64,000 nucleotides of DNA from Flavobacterium ardleyense (GTDB taxonomy: Bacteria > Bacteroidota > Bacteroidia > Flavobacteriales > Flavobacteriaceae), in assembly GCF_033547075.1 (NCBI RefSeq), contig NZ_CP137891.1, positions 1,798,001 through 1,862,000 on the forward strand. Direction: 5' to 3'. Below are positions 35,923 to 44,843 of the stretch, one piece after another. The notes beneath the pieces were generated by a model. That model was not told the DNA's origin and did not search any database. It saw nothing but the letters and a program-made list of their open reading frames with translations. The number at the start of each line of letters is the position of its first letter. The stretch's first letter is position 1. The position numbers were made by a program, and so were the translations under genes.

Positions 35923-35930
35923 CAAATTTA
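35923..35930 (-). promoter_or_regulatory. -7 element of the E1 fusion gene
   Basis: On the minus strand TAAATTTG matches TAnnTTTG 25 bases before the ATG at 35898. Because it lies inside the frame that begins at 35952, it argues for the shorter product. Confidence 0.5.
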
Positions 35931-36082
35931 AAGAAAAACTCATTGATTTCATAATAAGATTCTAAATTAAAATGTGCTCAATTTTGATGAATCAATAAAA
36001 ATGACTGTATTTTGTCTAAAGATTATTTATAAACAATCCGATATATAGAAAATTCTGCAAAGTTTCAATTATATCAATTACA

Positions 36083-38902
36083 TTAAAGCCATTTTCTATT
36101 AAAGAGATTTAATAAGATTTTCGGGTTTAATGTCACTATAAACCTAATTTTCTGATCGTATCGATCTTGCGCAATCTCCCAACCATTTGATGATACAACG
36201 GGAAAGTAAAGTTCAAAATAATCTTGAACAAGATTGAGTCGAATGCCGCTATCAAAAACAAAGCGTTCATTATAACCTTTGTTTTTCAGCAATCCAACAT
36301 CGCCATAAACTTCAATCCAATTCCAAACATTAACACCAAGATTTAATGTAGTCATCCATTGGTTGGCAAATTGATTTTCGAATTTAGATTTAAAACCGCC
36401 TTCTGCCATAATTAACTGTTGACTAAAAAGTCCTGTTGTCTCAGATCTTCCGTAATAATTATAGTCAAAAAGATAGTCCGTTGGTCGGTCCAAAGCAAAG
36501 TTAAAAAAGTCAGATTTTGTATTATTAAAAGCGAAAACGCCGGCATAAAAGCGCAAGTCTATTTGAGTATTATTTTCGAAAAGTTTTCGATAATTCGCCT
36601 GAACAATCGCTTTTCCAAATTTGTCTGCGTATTGCAATTCTGATACAAAGCCAAATGATTTGGTAGCTTCTGAATCGGAGAAATAGTATTTGGCGTTGGA
36701 TACAGAGTAATTCTTTGCTTGAGGATCATCTGCTACAAAAGCTGATTGTTCTCTGCTCACAATTACCTGCCGTACCATTACAGCTTGTTGCTCATTATCT
36801 CGAAAATCGGAGGTTCGAATTCGCATCATTACAAGCGGATTCAATCGTAAATAACTCGCATCAGGCGCGTAATGAAAGTAATTCCCGCTAAGAGAATAGC
36901 GCATATTATAGAGTTTTGATTCTCTGTAATTTTGATTTACAGCTAGGAGAAAGCTTCCGCTAATTGTTCCCTGCTTGGTAGATAGCGCAGGATTAATATC
37001 GTAGATAAACGGTTTGTCAAGAATAGTTTTATTATGAAATCTCAAACCTGGAATTAGTCCGTCATAAAGGTTATAAGTAATCGTTGGAACATATAGAATC
37101 TGATTGTAATATGGGTCCTCTAAATCCTTCATCAAAGTAAATTTGATTGGACGATTGGTAATGTTATAATCCTTTAACGATTTCCAGTTGTTGCGCAAAT
37201 TCATTTCTGGCACCACATTTTCGTAGTTTATCACGAGTTTATCAGCATCCATTCTTGGCAATTTGTAAGCGCTCATTGTTGAAGTCTCATCAAGCCATTT
37301 TTTAAAAACTACTTGATTGTCTTTTAATCCGTAAATTGGAATCGGCACATTTGTTCCAGTCTTGTTTTTTAAATCAAAATAGACAAAATCTTTATCTTTG
37401 GTTAGATTTCCAAATTTATAATCGATTACCCTTCTAGAGTGTATAATGTCGTCAAAAAACCATTCGATATTTGTATCAGTGTTTTTTCGCAAGAGGTCTT
37501 CAAATGGCGCTTTGACTGTAGTTTGAACTTTATTTTCTTCGAAGAAATTTTTTACACTAGTATTCAAAATATTGTTGCCCAGATAGTCGTCGAGATATTC
37601 AAAACTCAAACCTGCACGATACTTTCCAGCAATCTGCTCATTGAATTTTATCAAGGTGTTTTTTGGATCACCAATCGGCTGATCAAGATTTTTACGAGCC
37701 ATCAACATATAGAAGTATGAAAACTGCTCGTTAAACTTAATGTGCGCCAAGTGAAAACTATTTAATAATCGGAAATTCGCAACTTTACCCAACATTTTTG
37801 CATCTGGATAGTAATATTGCAAGTATTCCATCATATAGTACGTAGTAATTCCGTCGTAAATCCAATTATCCTTGCGTTTATTTAGCGGAAGCGAATTTTT
37901 CAAATACGCATTGAGGTAGGTTTTTAGAATATTAATCTCATAATCAAAATCTTCGCTAAAAGGCTTTAAGAAAGAGGGTAATTGATTAAAACCGTAAAAC
38001 GGATTTCGCTCATAATCTACCTGCGAAATTGTTATCACGGGATAAGGGTAAGCACCAATTTTCTCTTTTGCAAATTCAACAATTCTATCAACAATAATCG
38101 CCTTTCTGATATCGTCGACATTTTTTGACTTAATGTTGTTAAGGACTTCAATATCCTTATTTTTAAAACTCAAAAAATCACTCTTGTTTTCAATATATAA
38201 ACTAAAATCGTAGCGATTGCTTCCAACGAACTTGTGAACTGCAAAATCTTTGTTGTTTTCAATATTTAAATCGCTGGTAATAGATTTGTTAACTTCGGTA
38301 TAAACCGTCAATTCCACATCTGCCAAAGCATTTGCTGCATCGTCAATATTAAGATTACTATAAAGTAAAAAATCACCATTTTCACGCAAAGCGGGCCATA
38401 AAAAAGCATTTCGAATGGCATAACTTTCTTGCTCATCGTATCCATATTTTGTAAATCGTGCATTTGGCAACCTTATGGAATAGGAAATTTGAATTAATAC
38501 TTCATCATCAGGTTTCAAAGGTTTTTCTAGAGAAATAGAAATCAGATCAATCTGATTGTCCACTCGATTCCATACAAGAGTTTCGTCCTGACTTTCGATA
38601 GAGGTAATCTTTGTAAAACCTCGATCTTCCTTTTTCGCAGTATGAAAAGTTTTGACAAATTCGTCCGAAAATCGTCCGGCAAGGGGCGTGTTTTTGGATG
38701 AATAAGCATTATTCCAATCATTTAGGATGATATTTTGCAAAGTATCTTGACTTTGATTTTTGTACAAAATAGTCTGACTAATTTCAAATGTTTTTGTCTG
38801 GTCATTCAAATTTGCCTCAATTCTAATATGATGTTGCGCAGTTGCATCTACCGCAAATAAAAGCAGCAATCCAACATAACATGGGCGAAAATTAAAATTC
38901 AA
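36083..38902 (-). CDS. M1-peptidase-like outer-membrane protein lacking the zinc-binding motif
   Basis: A 939-residue secreted protein. The start is TTG at 38902, and the first 23 residues are a signal peptide ending VDATAQ. Residues about 25-480 follow the M1 aminopeptidase plan (ISQTILYKNQSQDTLQNIIL, then a helical region with WIYDGITTYYMMEYLQYY in the place of the usual W-x-x-E-G-x-A-x-Y). Scanning finds no HExxH, and the usual zinc-ligand glutamate position reads Tyr-Asp, so proteolysis is unlikely. Residues about 590-939 alternate aromatic strands and end in FNRKWL, as in an outer-membrane barrel. No close neighbours share its operon. Confidence 0.75.
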   Translation of the reverse strand: MNFNFRPCYVGLLLLFAVDATAQHHIRIEANLNDQTKTFEISQTILYKNQSQDTLQNIILNDWNNAYSSKNTPLAGRFSDEFVKTFHTAKKEDRGFTKITSIESQDETLVWNRVDNQIDLISISLEKPLKPDDEVLIQISYSIRLPNARFTKYGYDEQESYAIRNAFLWPALRENGDFLLYSNLNIDDAANALADVELTVYTEVNKSITSDLNIENNKDFAVHKFVGSNRYDFSLYIENKSDFLSFKNKDIEVLNNIKSKNVDDIRKAIIVDRIVEFAKEKIGAYPYPVITISQVDYERNPFYGFNQLPSFLKPFSEDFDYEINILKTYLNAYLKNSLPLNKRKDNWIYDGITTYYMMEYLQYYYPDAKMLGKVANFRLLNSFHLAHIKFNEQFSYFYMLMARKNLDQPIGDPKNTLIKFNEQIAGKYRAGLSFEYLDDYLGNNILNTSVKNFFEENKVQTTVKAPFEDLLRKNTDTNIEWFFDDIIHSRRVIDYKFGNLTKDKDFVYFDLKNKTGTNVPIPIYGLKDNQVVFKKWLDETSTMSAYKLPRMDADKLVINYENVVPEMNLRNNWKSLKDYNITNRPIKFTLMKDLEDPYYNQILYVPTITYNLYDGLIPGLRFHNKTILDKPFIYDINPALSTKQGTISGSFLLAVNQNYRESKLYNMRYSLSGNYFHYAPDASYLRLNPLVMMRIRTSDFRDNEQQAVMVRQVIVSREQSAFVADDPQAKNYSVSNAKYYFSDSEATKSFGFVSELQYADKFGKAIVQANYRKLFENNTQIDLRFYAGVFAFNNTKSDFFNFALDRPTDYLFDYNYYGRSETTGLFSQQLIMAEGGFKSKFENQFANQWMTTLNLGVNVWNWIEVYGDVGLLKNKGYNERFVFDSGIRLNLVQDYFELYFPVVSSNGWEIAQDRYDQKIRFIVTLNPKILLNLFNRKWL

Positions 38903-38997
38903 AGAGTATTTGTTGTTACGTGAATAAGATTAAAAATTGCGATGAAGTCCTGTTTTTAGAAAAATAACTGCAGCTGTCTGCAGTTATTTTGCAATGT

Positions 38998-39726
38998 TTA
39001 AAAGTTTGGACTAAGAGTGTATTTTTTATAAAACTTATCCAAGACATCAACGACTTCTTCTGCACTATCTACGATTTTTATTAATTTTAGATCTTCTGGA
39101 CTCACATTCATGTATTTGGTATTCAAAACTTGATCAATCCAATCCATTAATCCACTCCAATAATCAGATCCTACCAAAATTATTGGAAATTTCGCCACTT
39201 TTTTAGTCTGAATTAAAGTAATCGCTTCAAACATTTCGTCTAATGTTCCAAAACCTCCTGGCATAATAACAAATCCTTGCGAATACTTGACAAACATTAC
39301 TTTGCGGACAAAGAAATAATCGAAATTCAAATTTTTATCCTTGTCAATATAAGGGTTAAAATGCTGCTCAAAAGGCAACTCAATATTTAGTCCTACAGAG
39401 GTTCCACCTCCACGATTTGCACCTTTGTTTCCTGCTTCCATAATTCCAGGTCCGCCACCAGTAATCACGCCATAACCTGCTGTACTAATGTCAAAAGCAA
39501 TCTGTTCGGCCAAAATATAATATGGATCTTCGGGCTTTGTTCGGGCCGATCCAAAGATACTTACGCACGGTCCAATTCGACCCATCGCTTCATAACCGTT
39601 GACAAATTCGGCCATAATTTTAAAAATGGCCCATGAGTCATTGGTACGAATTTCGTTCCAAGTTTTTTGCTTCAATCGGTCAATAATTACCTTTTCTTCA
39701 TCATTATCAAAATCTTCTAATCTCAT
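38998..39726 (-). CDS. LOG-family protein (TIGR00730 Rossmann-like)
   Basis: A 242-residue protein of the lysine-decarboxylase-like or LOG family, often annotated cytokinin riboside monophosphate phosphoribohydrolase. It carries SIFGSARTKPEDPYY at about 56-70, GGGPGIMEAGNKGA at 90-103 and the diagnostic PGGFGTLDE at 156-164. The N-terminal 45 residues (NDEEKVIIDRLKQKTW) are an extra helical extension seen in the longer Bacteroidota type. Likely activity is hydrolysis of nucleotide N-glycosidic bonds such as AMP; a hormone role is not implied. A 95-base gap separates it from the preceding minus-strand gene, so cotranscription is uncertain. Confidence 0.88.
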   Translation of the reverse strand: MRLEDFDNDEEKVIIDRLKQKTWNEIRTNDSWAIFKIMAEFVNGYEAMGRIGPCVSIFGSARTKPEDPYYILAEQIAFDISTAGYGVITGGGPGIMEAGNKGANRGGGTSVGLNIELPFEQHFNPYIDKDKNLNFDYFFVRKVMFVKYSQGFVIMPGGFGTLDEMFEAITLIQTKKVAKFPIILVGSDYWSGLMDWIDQVLNTKYMNVSPEDLKLIKIVDSAEEVVDVLDKFYKKYTLSPNF

Positions 39727-40300
39727 CGTCTTTTAATATTATTTTGTTTTATTTAGGAACTAAATCCTGCTTTTTTATGTAAATCTTTGGCACAATGCTT
39801 TTTTCTAAGCTACAAAAGCATCCCCGTACCGAATAGGAGTTTGGTCACTCTTTTATGTCAAGAAAAAATAGTTTACTTGCCTGCGCGATTTGCTGCTTTT
39901 GTTCACTTCGATCGGGATCACTCCAATCAGGGCTAGCAGTTTAGGATTAATAAGTAATTCTCTATCCAAAATTTTATTTAATTATATTCTGTTGATTGCT
40001 AGAAGAACTATTTTTTCCAAATGAAATGCTCGGCATTTTCAAAACAAAAATAAGATGCTAAATTCTTATTCTAAAGCAATATTCTCACTATTAACAATAC
40101 TTTCTATCGTTATCAAATATAAGTAAAGTTTAGTTGCTGTGGCAATTCATTTCGTTTTTACATATTAGATTTTAAAATTTTGTTCCAGCAGTAAAAATTT
40201 ATCTTATATCAGCTTTCATTTGGCAAATTATTCAAAAATCTCAATCAAAATTTATTATATTGTAACCAACTTCACGCACACTTACAATTAGAATAATTCT
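39727..40300. other. Gene-free divergent region carrying repeat copy B2
   Basis: A 574-base spacer between two divergent genes. It contains repeat copy B2 (39812-39937); the rest is AT-rich with no supported frame. It probably holds the promoters of both neighbours, but no -7 match of quality was found next to the Crp/Fnr start at 40301. Confidence 0.65.
39812..39937 (+). repeat. Modular intergenic hairpin element, copy B2
   Basis: It has the block order of copy B1: AAAAGCATCCC, GGTCACTCTTTTATGTC, AGAAAAAAT, CGCGATTTGCT, GTTCACTTCGATCGGG and the end CCAATCAGGGCTAG. Compared with B1 it is degraded and lacks the internal palindrome. No gene overlaps it. Confidence 0.6.
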
Positions 40301-40873
40301 ATGAGCATCTCCGACTTTCTAAACACTTTAGTAGTATTCACAGAAGAAGAATTGAATGATATTCTTACTCACTTCGCAATAGAATACGCTTGTAAAAATC
40401 AAATTCTTGTACGCAACGGAGAAATCTGCAAGTCATTATATTATGTGGAGCAAGGAATGGGCAGAAGTTATTACCTTAATGAAAACGGCAAAGAAATTAC
40501 ACAATGGTTTTTTGGAGTTGGGAAATTTATGTCTAGTGTTGACAGTTTTTTTCAGCAAAGCCCAAGTTTATATTATCTAGAAGTTCTCGAAGATTCAACC
40601 TTATATAGTATTTCAAAACAAGATATTGACTTGCTTTTTGCCAAATATCCAAAAATGGAAAAGTTAGGTCGAATCGTTTCTATCGAAATGCTCACAAAAA
40701 TTATCAATAAACTAAATGCTATTCAGTTTCAAACCGCACGTGAACGGTACGACTATATGCTCACAGAATTTCCAGATATTGTCTATCAGGTTCCGCTTGG
40801 ACATATTGCATCGTATTTAGGAATGACTCAAGAAACCTTGAGCCGAATACGTAGGGGAGATACTTCTAAATAA
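40301..40873 (+). CDS. Crp/Fnr-family transcriptional regulator next to an exporter operon
   Basis: A 190-residue regulator. The cNMP-binding beta-roll covers about residues 10-110 (ILVRNGEICKSLYYVEQGMG and ITQWFFGVGKFMSSVDSFF). The C-terminal winged helix is short, with HIASYLGMTQETLSRIRRGD as recognition helix, the usual form in Bacteroidota. There is no N-terminal cysteine cluster, so it is not a classical oxygen-sensing Fnr. The exporter genes begin about 200 bases downstream on the same strand. A palindrome at 41013-41030 between them suggests this protein controls the exporter, but this is an inference from position. Confidence 0.88.
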   Translation: MSISDFLNTLVVFTEEELNDILTHFAIEYACKNQILVRNGEICKSLYYVEQGMGRSYYLNENGKEITQWFFGVGKFMSSVDSFFQQSPSLYYLEVLEDSTLYSISKQDIDLLFAKYPKMEKLGRIVSIEMLTKIINKLNAIQFQTARERYDYMLTEFPDIVYQVPLGHIASYLGMTQETLSRIRRGDTSK

Positions 40874-40917
40874 TTTGCACAAGCTACACTCACGGTAAAA
40901 TCTGATTTTATTGCAGG

Positions 40918-40977
40918 TCTTTTGCTATCAGGCTCGTACAAAAGAATTTATCGGAACAGCTCCGATAGCTAGCCCAA
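40918..40977 (+). repeat. Possible repeat-element fragment
   Basis: CTTTTGCTATCAGGCTCG and the palindromic TCGGA-ACAGC-TCCGA followed by TAGCTAGCCC recall pieces of the dispersed elements at 29.7 and 44.7 kb. The match is short and this entry is tentative. Confidence 0.35.
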
Positions 40978-41012
40978 TTTTTATAAATTTGAGAACACCA
41001 ATTAAATTCGTA

Positions 41013-41030
41013 ATTTGACATAGGTCAAAT
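41013..41030. promoter_or_regulatory. Palindromic operator, probable Crp/Fnr site
   Basis: ATTTGACATAGGTCAAAT is a perfect palindrome: 7-base arms ATTTGAC and GTCAAAT around ATAG. It resembles the Crp/Fnr core TTGA-N6-TCAA. Its centre (41021.5) is about 41-42 bases before the start site predicted from the -7 element at 41051-41058, the classical class II activator position. Confidence 0.7.
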
Positions 41031-41050
41031 GATTGAAGCGATTGGGCTTA

Positions 41051-41058
41051 TATCTTTG
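41051..41058 (+). promoter_or_regulatory. -7 element of the TolC-HlyD-permease operon
   Basis: TATCTTTG is a perfect TAnnTTTG and lies 21 bases before the tolC ATG. There is no well-spaced -33 TTG, consistent with dependence on an activator. Confidence 0.65.
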
Positions 41059-41078
41059 TATCTATAAAACTACTTACA

Positions 41079-42452
41079 ATGAACATCAATAAACTTGCAT
41101 TAAAAATTCTGCTTATGCTCGTCGCCATATCAGCGCCGTCAGACAGTAATGCGCAGCAGTTGGATCCTGTATTGCAGGATTTAATTCAAAAAGGACTGAA
41201 CAAAAATCTAAATATAACTAGCAACCGAATTGATGCTGAGCAGGCAAAAGTTGATCAGCAGTTGGCAAAATCAGTTTTCTTACCAAAGATTAGCCTTAAC
41301 GGAAGTTATACAAGACTTAATGATGACATTACTTTTGATCAGAATACACAAACTTTGCTGGCTGCAACTCAAAAGTTAGTCATCAAAGAGGCAATTGGAC
41401 TGCCGTTTAACTCGCCATTTCCAGGAAATATTCCGTTACAAGATATTCCAAACCTCCAAAATAAGAACATTCTGAAGTCATCGGTAGATTTGGATTGGGT
41501 TTTGTTTAGTGGACTTGAGGCAAGCAACGCTCTCAAAGCAAGTAAGCATAAAGAAAGTTCATTAAATTATCTTGGTCTAGCCGAAAAAGATAAAGTGGCG
41601 TTACAGATTATAGAAACTTATGATAAATTGGCTTTGGTAAAAGCGTCGCAGAAAGTTCTAACCACCTCAGAAAACTACCTAGACGAACAAGTATTCTACG
41701 TTAAAAAAGCGATTGAAAATGGACTTACAACTCCATTAAATCGTAAAAAGATTGAACTGGCTCAGCAACAGTTGGCCGCAAAGCAGTTGGATTTTGAACA
41801 TAATAGCATTTTACTAGTCGAATTGCTTCATCAACTTACGGGTGAATCAAAAGAAACCTTAAAATTACTTAATCCTCAGCTAAGATCAATTTCGATTATA
41901 GAAACTGCAAATTCTGAAAAGCGTAACGAAATTAAAGCTTTGGAAGAAGCTGAGCGAGCTACAGAATATCAAATCAAAATGGAGAAAAGTAGTTTTATTC
42001 CAAAAGTGGCCGTAAAAGGGCATTACGAATTTATAGAAGATGATTTATCCTTGCTAGACCCAAAATGGTTTATAGGTGCCGGAATCAAATGGAACCTGTA
42101 CGATGGAGGTCAGTCTCGATTGAAAAGTAAAAAGGCGCAGTTAGAAAACGAAAAATATAGAGAGAAAATCCAAGATGCCGAAGAGATGATTGCACTGAGC
42201 ATTATCAAAGCCGAGTTGTCTCTGGAATCTAGTAAGCAAAATACTAAAATTGTCGAGAAAGAAATTGAGTTGGCAAGTGACACTTATGAAATGGTGAATA
42301 AGCAGTACAAGAATAACTTAGCATCAATTAATGACGTTTTAGAAGCTCTAACCGATGTAGAGAAAGCTAATTTTAAACTTCAAGAATCATATTTTAATGA
42401 ACGTCGTGCCGCAACTGATTTGCTTCACGCTAAAGGCATACTCGCTTACTAA
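41079..42452 (+). CDS. TolC-family outer-membrane efflux protein
   Basis: A 457-residue outer-membrane channel. Residues 1-25 are a signal peptide (LALKILLMLVAISAPSDSNA, then Gln). Two TolC repeats follow with long amphipathic helices and beta-strand segments: KSVFLPKISLNGSYTRLND in the first half and KSSFIPKVAVKGHYEFIED in the second. Coiled-coil heptads with DAEQAKVDQQLAK precede them. As the first gene of the operon it would supply the exit duct of a tripartite exporter with the HlyD protein and ABC permease downstream. Length is normal. Confidence 0.92.
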   Translation: MNINKLALKILLMLVAISAPSDSNAQQLDPVLQDLIQKGLNKNLNITSNRIDAEQAKVDQQLAKSVFLPKISLNGSYTRLNDDITFDQNTQTLLAATQKLVIKEAIGLPFNSPFPGNIPLQDIPNLQNKNILKSSVDLDWVLFSGLEASNALKASKHKESSLNYLGLAEKDKVALQIIETYDKLALVKASQKVLTTSENYLDEQVFYVKKAIENGLTTPLNRKKIELAQQQLAAKQLDFEHNSILLVELLHQLTGESKETLKLLNPQLRSISIIETANSEKRNEIKALEEAERATEYQIKMEKSSFIPKVAVKGHYEFIEDDLSLLDPKWFIGAGIKWNLYDGGQSRLKSKKAQLENEKYREKIQDAEEMIALSIIKAELSLESSKQNTKIVEKEIELASDTYEMVNKQYKNNLASINDVLEALTDVEKANFKLQESYFNERRAATDLLHAKGILAY

Positions 42453-42474
42453 ATCACGATAAAACATACAGAAG

Positions 42475-43434
42475 ATGAATACTTATAAAACTATATTGCT
42501 AGGCACCTTTTCGATCCTTACATTAAATTCTTGCAGCAATGACAAGATTACTGAAAATCGCGGGCAAGTAAAATTTGAAACTGTATCGGTAAGCAGTAAA
42601 ATTGGTGGCCGAATCCAAAAAATTTTTGTTCAAGAAGGACAAACGGTCAAAAAAGGAGATACGCTTGCGCAGATGAATATCCCGGAAGTCAATGCCAAAA
42701 TGATGCAAGCCGAAGGTGCCATTACTGCAGCAAAAGGGCAGTTGAATATGGCCGATAATGGCGCGACCGCCGAGCAGATCAGTCAGATTGATGGACAGCT
42801 AAATTCGGCACAAGCACAACTTGATTTTGCACAAGAATCCTTTAATAGATTGCAAAATATGTATAGAGATTCGTTAGTGAGTCAGCAGCAATTTGATGAG
42901 GTTCGAATGAAACTCAATATGGCAAAAGCGCAAGTAAAAGGCTTGTCGGCAAAGAGAAAGGAGATAACCAAAGGAACGCGATCTGAGCAACGAGAACAAG
43001 CTCAAGGGCAGCTAGACCGAGCTTTGGGAGCAAAAGAAGAAGTACTTTCGGCCGCTGATGAACAGTACTTAATTGCTCCTGCTGATATGTCTATTGAAAC
43101 AATTAGTTTGGTAGAAGGCGAATTGCTAACTCCAGGTTATACTCTGTTCAACGGCTATAAAACAAACAGCATCTATTTTAGATTCACAATTCCAGAGTCA
43201 AAAATTTACGATTTTGAGGTTGGAAAGGAACTTGTGGTGCTGAATCCTTATACTAAGGAAGAAACACGATCAAAAATTGTGGCAATCAAGCAGCTTGCAC
43301 AGTATGCTGATATTACAAGCACTTCGCCTCTGTATGAACTTTCGGAATCAATTTATGAATTAAAAGTGGTACCGGTAGCAGATATTTCAAAACAGAAATT
43401 TTATACAAATGCTACGGTTCTTTTAAAAAAATAA
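42475..43434 (+). CDS. HlyD-family periplasmic adaptor lipoprotein
   Basis: A 319-residue membrane fusion protein linking the inner-membrane permease to the TolC channel. The N-terminus is a lipoprotein signal, LLGTFSILTLNSCSNDK, with cysteine at about residue 20. A lipoyl-like segment follows (VSSKIGGRIQKIFVQEGQTV and KKGDTLAQM). A long coiled hairpin rich in Ala and Gln (about 70-185) precedes the beta-barrel part (ILSAADEQYL, VEGELLTPGYTL). It lies 22 bases after tolC and three bases before the permease gene. Confidence 0.9.
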   Translation: MNTYKTILLGTFSILTLNSCSNDKITENRGQVKFETVSVSSKIGGRIQKIFVQEGQTVKKGDTLAQMNIPEVNAKMMQAEGAITAAKGQLNMADNGATAEQISQIDGQLNSAQAQLDFAQESFNRLQNMYRDSLVSQQQFDEVRMKLNMAKAQVKGLSAKRKEITKGTRSEQREQAQGQLDRALGAKEEVLSAADEQYLIAPADMSIETISLVEGELLTPGYTLFNGYKTNSIYFRFTIPESKIYDFEVGKELVVLNPYTKEETRSKIVAIKQLAQYADITSTSPLYELSESIYELKVVPVADISKQKFYTNATVLLKK

Positions 43435-43437
43435 TAA

Positions 43438-44628
43438 ATGAAAAATTTTATAAGCTTACTCAAAGTCGAGTTTAGTCGTATTTTTTCGAATGGAGTTTTG
43501 TTGGCAATATTTTTCGGAGCACCCATTGGTTATGGCGTTTTGTTTGGATATGTCTACCAACAAGCAAAGGTCAAAGATTTGCCGATTGTAATTATCGACC
43601 AAGATCGAAGTCCTGCAACAGATAAGATTATTGATGCATTTCAAGATAATGAAGGCTTACATGTTGTAGATGTGCGACTGACTGCAGGCACTATCAAAAC
43701 AGAAATGCCAACCGAGCAATACACAGCTGTTGTGACTTTGCCTAAGGGATTTGAAAAGGATGTTTTACAAAAAAAGCATCCTGAAATTCGTGTGGATTTA
43801 AATATGGCAAATATTGTCAATGCAAATACCGCGAGTAACAATATCAATACCGTCTTGATGACGATGAATGCAGGTTTTGAAATTGAAGGACTTAAAAAGC
43901 AAGGAATGAATCCCGTTCAAGCCAAAGCCTCTTACGAAAGTTTTAAAGTGAATTTTAATAAACTCTATAATTCGACGGGAAATTATGTGACTTTTATGCT
44001 TCCTGGAATTCTCGCTGCCATTATGCAACAGGTAATTTTTCTAGCAATGGCATTAGTGTTCGCTAGAGATTTTGAAGATGGATATTTTAAGGTTTTGACT
44101 CGAAATAGTAAATCATCGTTTTATCACATTCTTTTAAAAGCCGTACCATTTTTGCTGATGTTGCCGTTTATGTGGTTATTTATAAGCTTACTTTTTCCGC
44201 ATTTTAAGATTGGCGCAGATATTTTTAATTTTCCAATGCTCGTTTTGACAGTCCTTTTAACCTTGGCGTCAATGTTTATCGGAATGCTATTTTCTATCGC
44301 GATTCCGAGTCAGTTAAAAGCGACCGAATTGCTAATGGTTATTTCGACACCTGCATTTATATTAAGTGGATTCACTTGGCCAACCGAAGCAATTCCTAGT
44401 TTTATTGCCAATATCGCACAATTTATTCCGGTAACTCAGTTTCTAAGTGGCTTTAGAAAAATTGCATTTTATGGAGGAGATTTATCTTCGATATCTCACG
44501 AAATAGGAATTTTGTTAGTGATTATGGCTGTCGCTTTTACGGCGATGCTTGTGTTGCTGCAATTTAAAATTAATAAGTCAGTAAAGAATGAGGTCGTGGT
44601 TTTGGAGGATGATTTTCAAGAATTATAA
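43438..44628 (+). CDS. ABC-2-type transporter permease
   Basis: A 396-residue permease of the YhhJ/YbhR ABC-2 type. One N-terminal helix (about 18-36) is followed by a large periplasmic part (DQDRSPATDKIIDAFQDNE, AVVTLPKGFEKDVLQK), then five helices from about residue 180, with FILSGFTWPTEAIPSFIANI and FIPVTQFLSGFRKIAFYGG, the typical ABC-2 C-terminal signature. No ATP-binding protein and no second permease is encoded with it; the ATPase must be elsewhere or another subunit is used. A repeat element follows directly after its stop. Confidence 0.9.
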   Translation: MKNFISLLKVEFSRIFSNGVLLAIFFGAPIGYGVLFGYVYQQAKVKDLPIVIIDQDRSPATDKIIDAFQDNEGLHVVDVRLTAGTIKTEMPTEQYTAVVTLPKGFEKDVLQKKHPEIRVDLNMANIVNANTASNNINTVLMTMNAGFEIEGLKKQGMNPVQAKASYESFKVNFNKLYNSTGNYVTFMLPGILAAIMQQVIFLAMALVFARDFEDGYFKVLTRNSKSSFYHILLKAVPFLLMLPFMWLFISLLFPHFKIGADIFNFPMLVLTVLLTLASMFIGMLFSIAIPSQLKATELLMVISTPAFILSGFTWPTEAIPSFIANIAQFIPVTQFLSGFRKIAFYGGDLSSISHEIGILLVIMAVAFTAMLVLLQFKINKSVKNEVVVLEDDFQEL

Positions 44629-44639
44629 AATAATCTACT

Positions 44640-44778
44640 ATCAGCGACGTCTTTCGTGTGAGGCATAGGAGCGGCATCCTTTTTTGATAGCTTTGCGAAT
44701 GCAAAAGCTATCAAAAAAGATATAGTGGATAGGCCGACCGATTTCCTGCTCCTTAAAAGCAGGAAATCGGGCACACCC
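44640..44778 (-). repeat. Modular intergenic hairpin element, copy A3 (inverted)
   Basis: Two perfect stems are visible: 15 bases (44680-44694 with 44704-44718) and 12 bases (44739-44750 with 44758-44769). Read on the minus strand it begins GGGTGTGCCC and contains GGTCGGCCTATCCACTATAT, then AAAAAGGATGCC, the block order of copies A1 and A2. It is located between the permease stop and the uvrA terminator. Confidence 0.7.
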
Positions 44779-44808
44779 AAAAAAAAAACGAAAATTTCTA
44801 CCAAAAAA

Positions 44809-44831
44809 AAACGGGATTTAAAGTCCCGTTT
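44809..44831 (-). terminator. Terminator of uvrA
   Basis: Perfect 8-base arms AAACGGGA (44809-44816) and TCCCGTTT (44824-44831) are followed on the minus strand by a T-run (complement of A 44803-44811). It lies 13 bases after the uvrA stop. Confidence 0.85.
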
Positions 44832-44843
44832 CTAATATAATTT

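Noticed and set aside
35899..35952. An 18-residue N-terminal extension of the E1 fusion
   Set aside because: A promoter -7 element lies within it, and the downstream ATG opens the conserved sequence.
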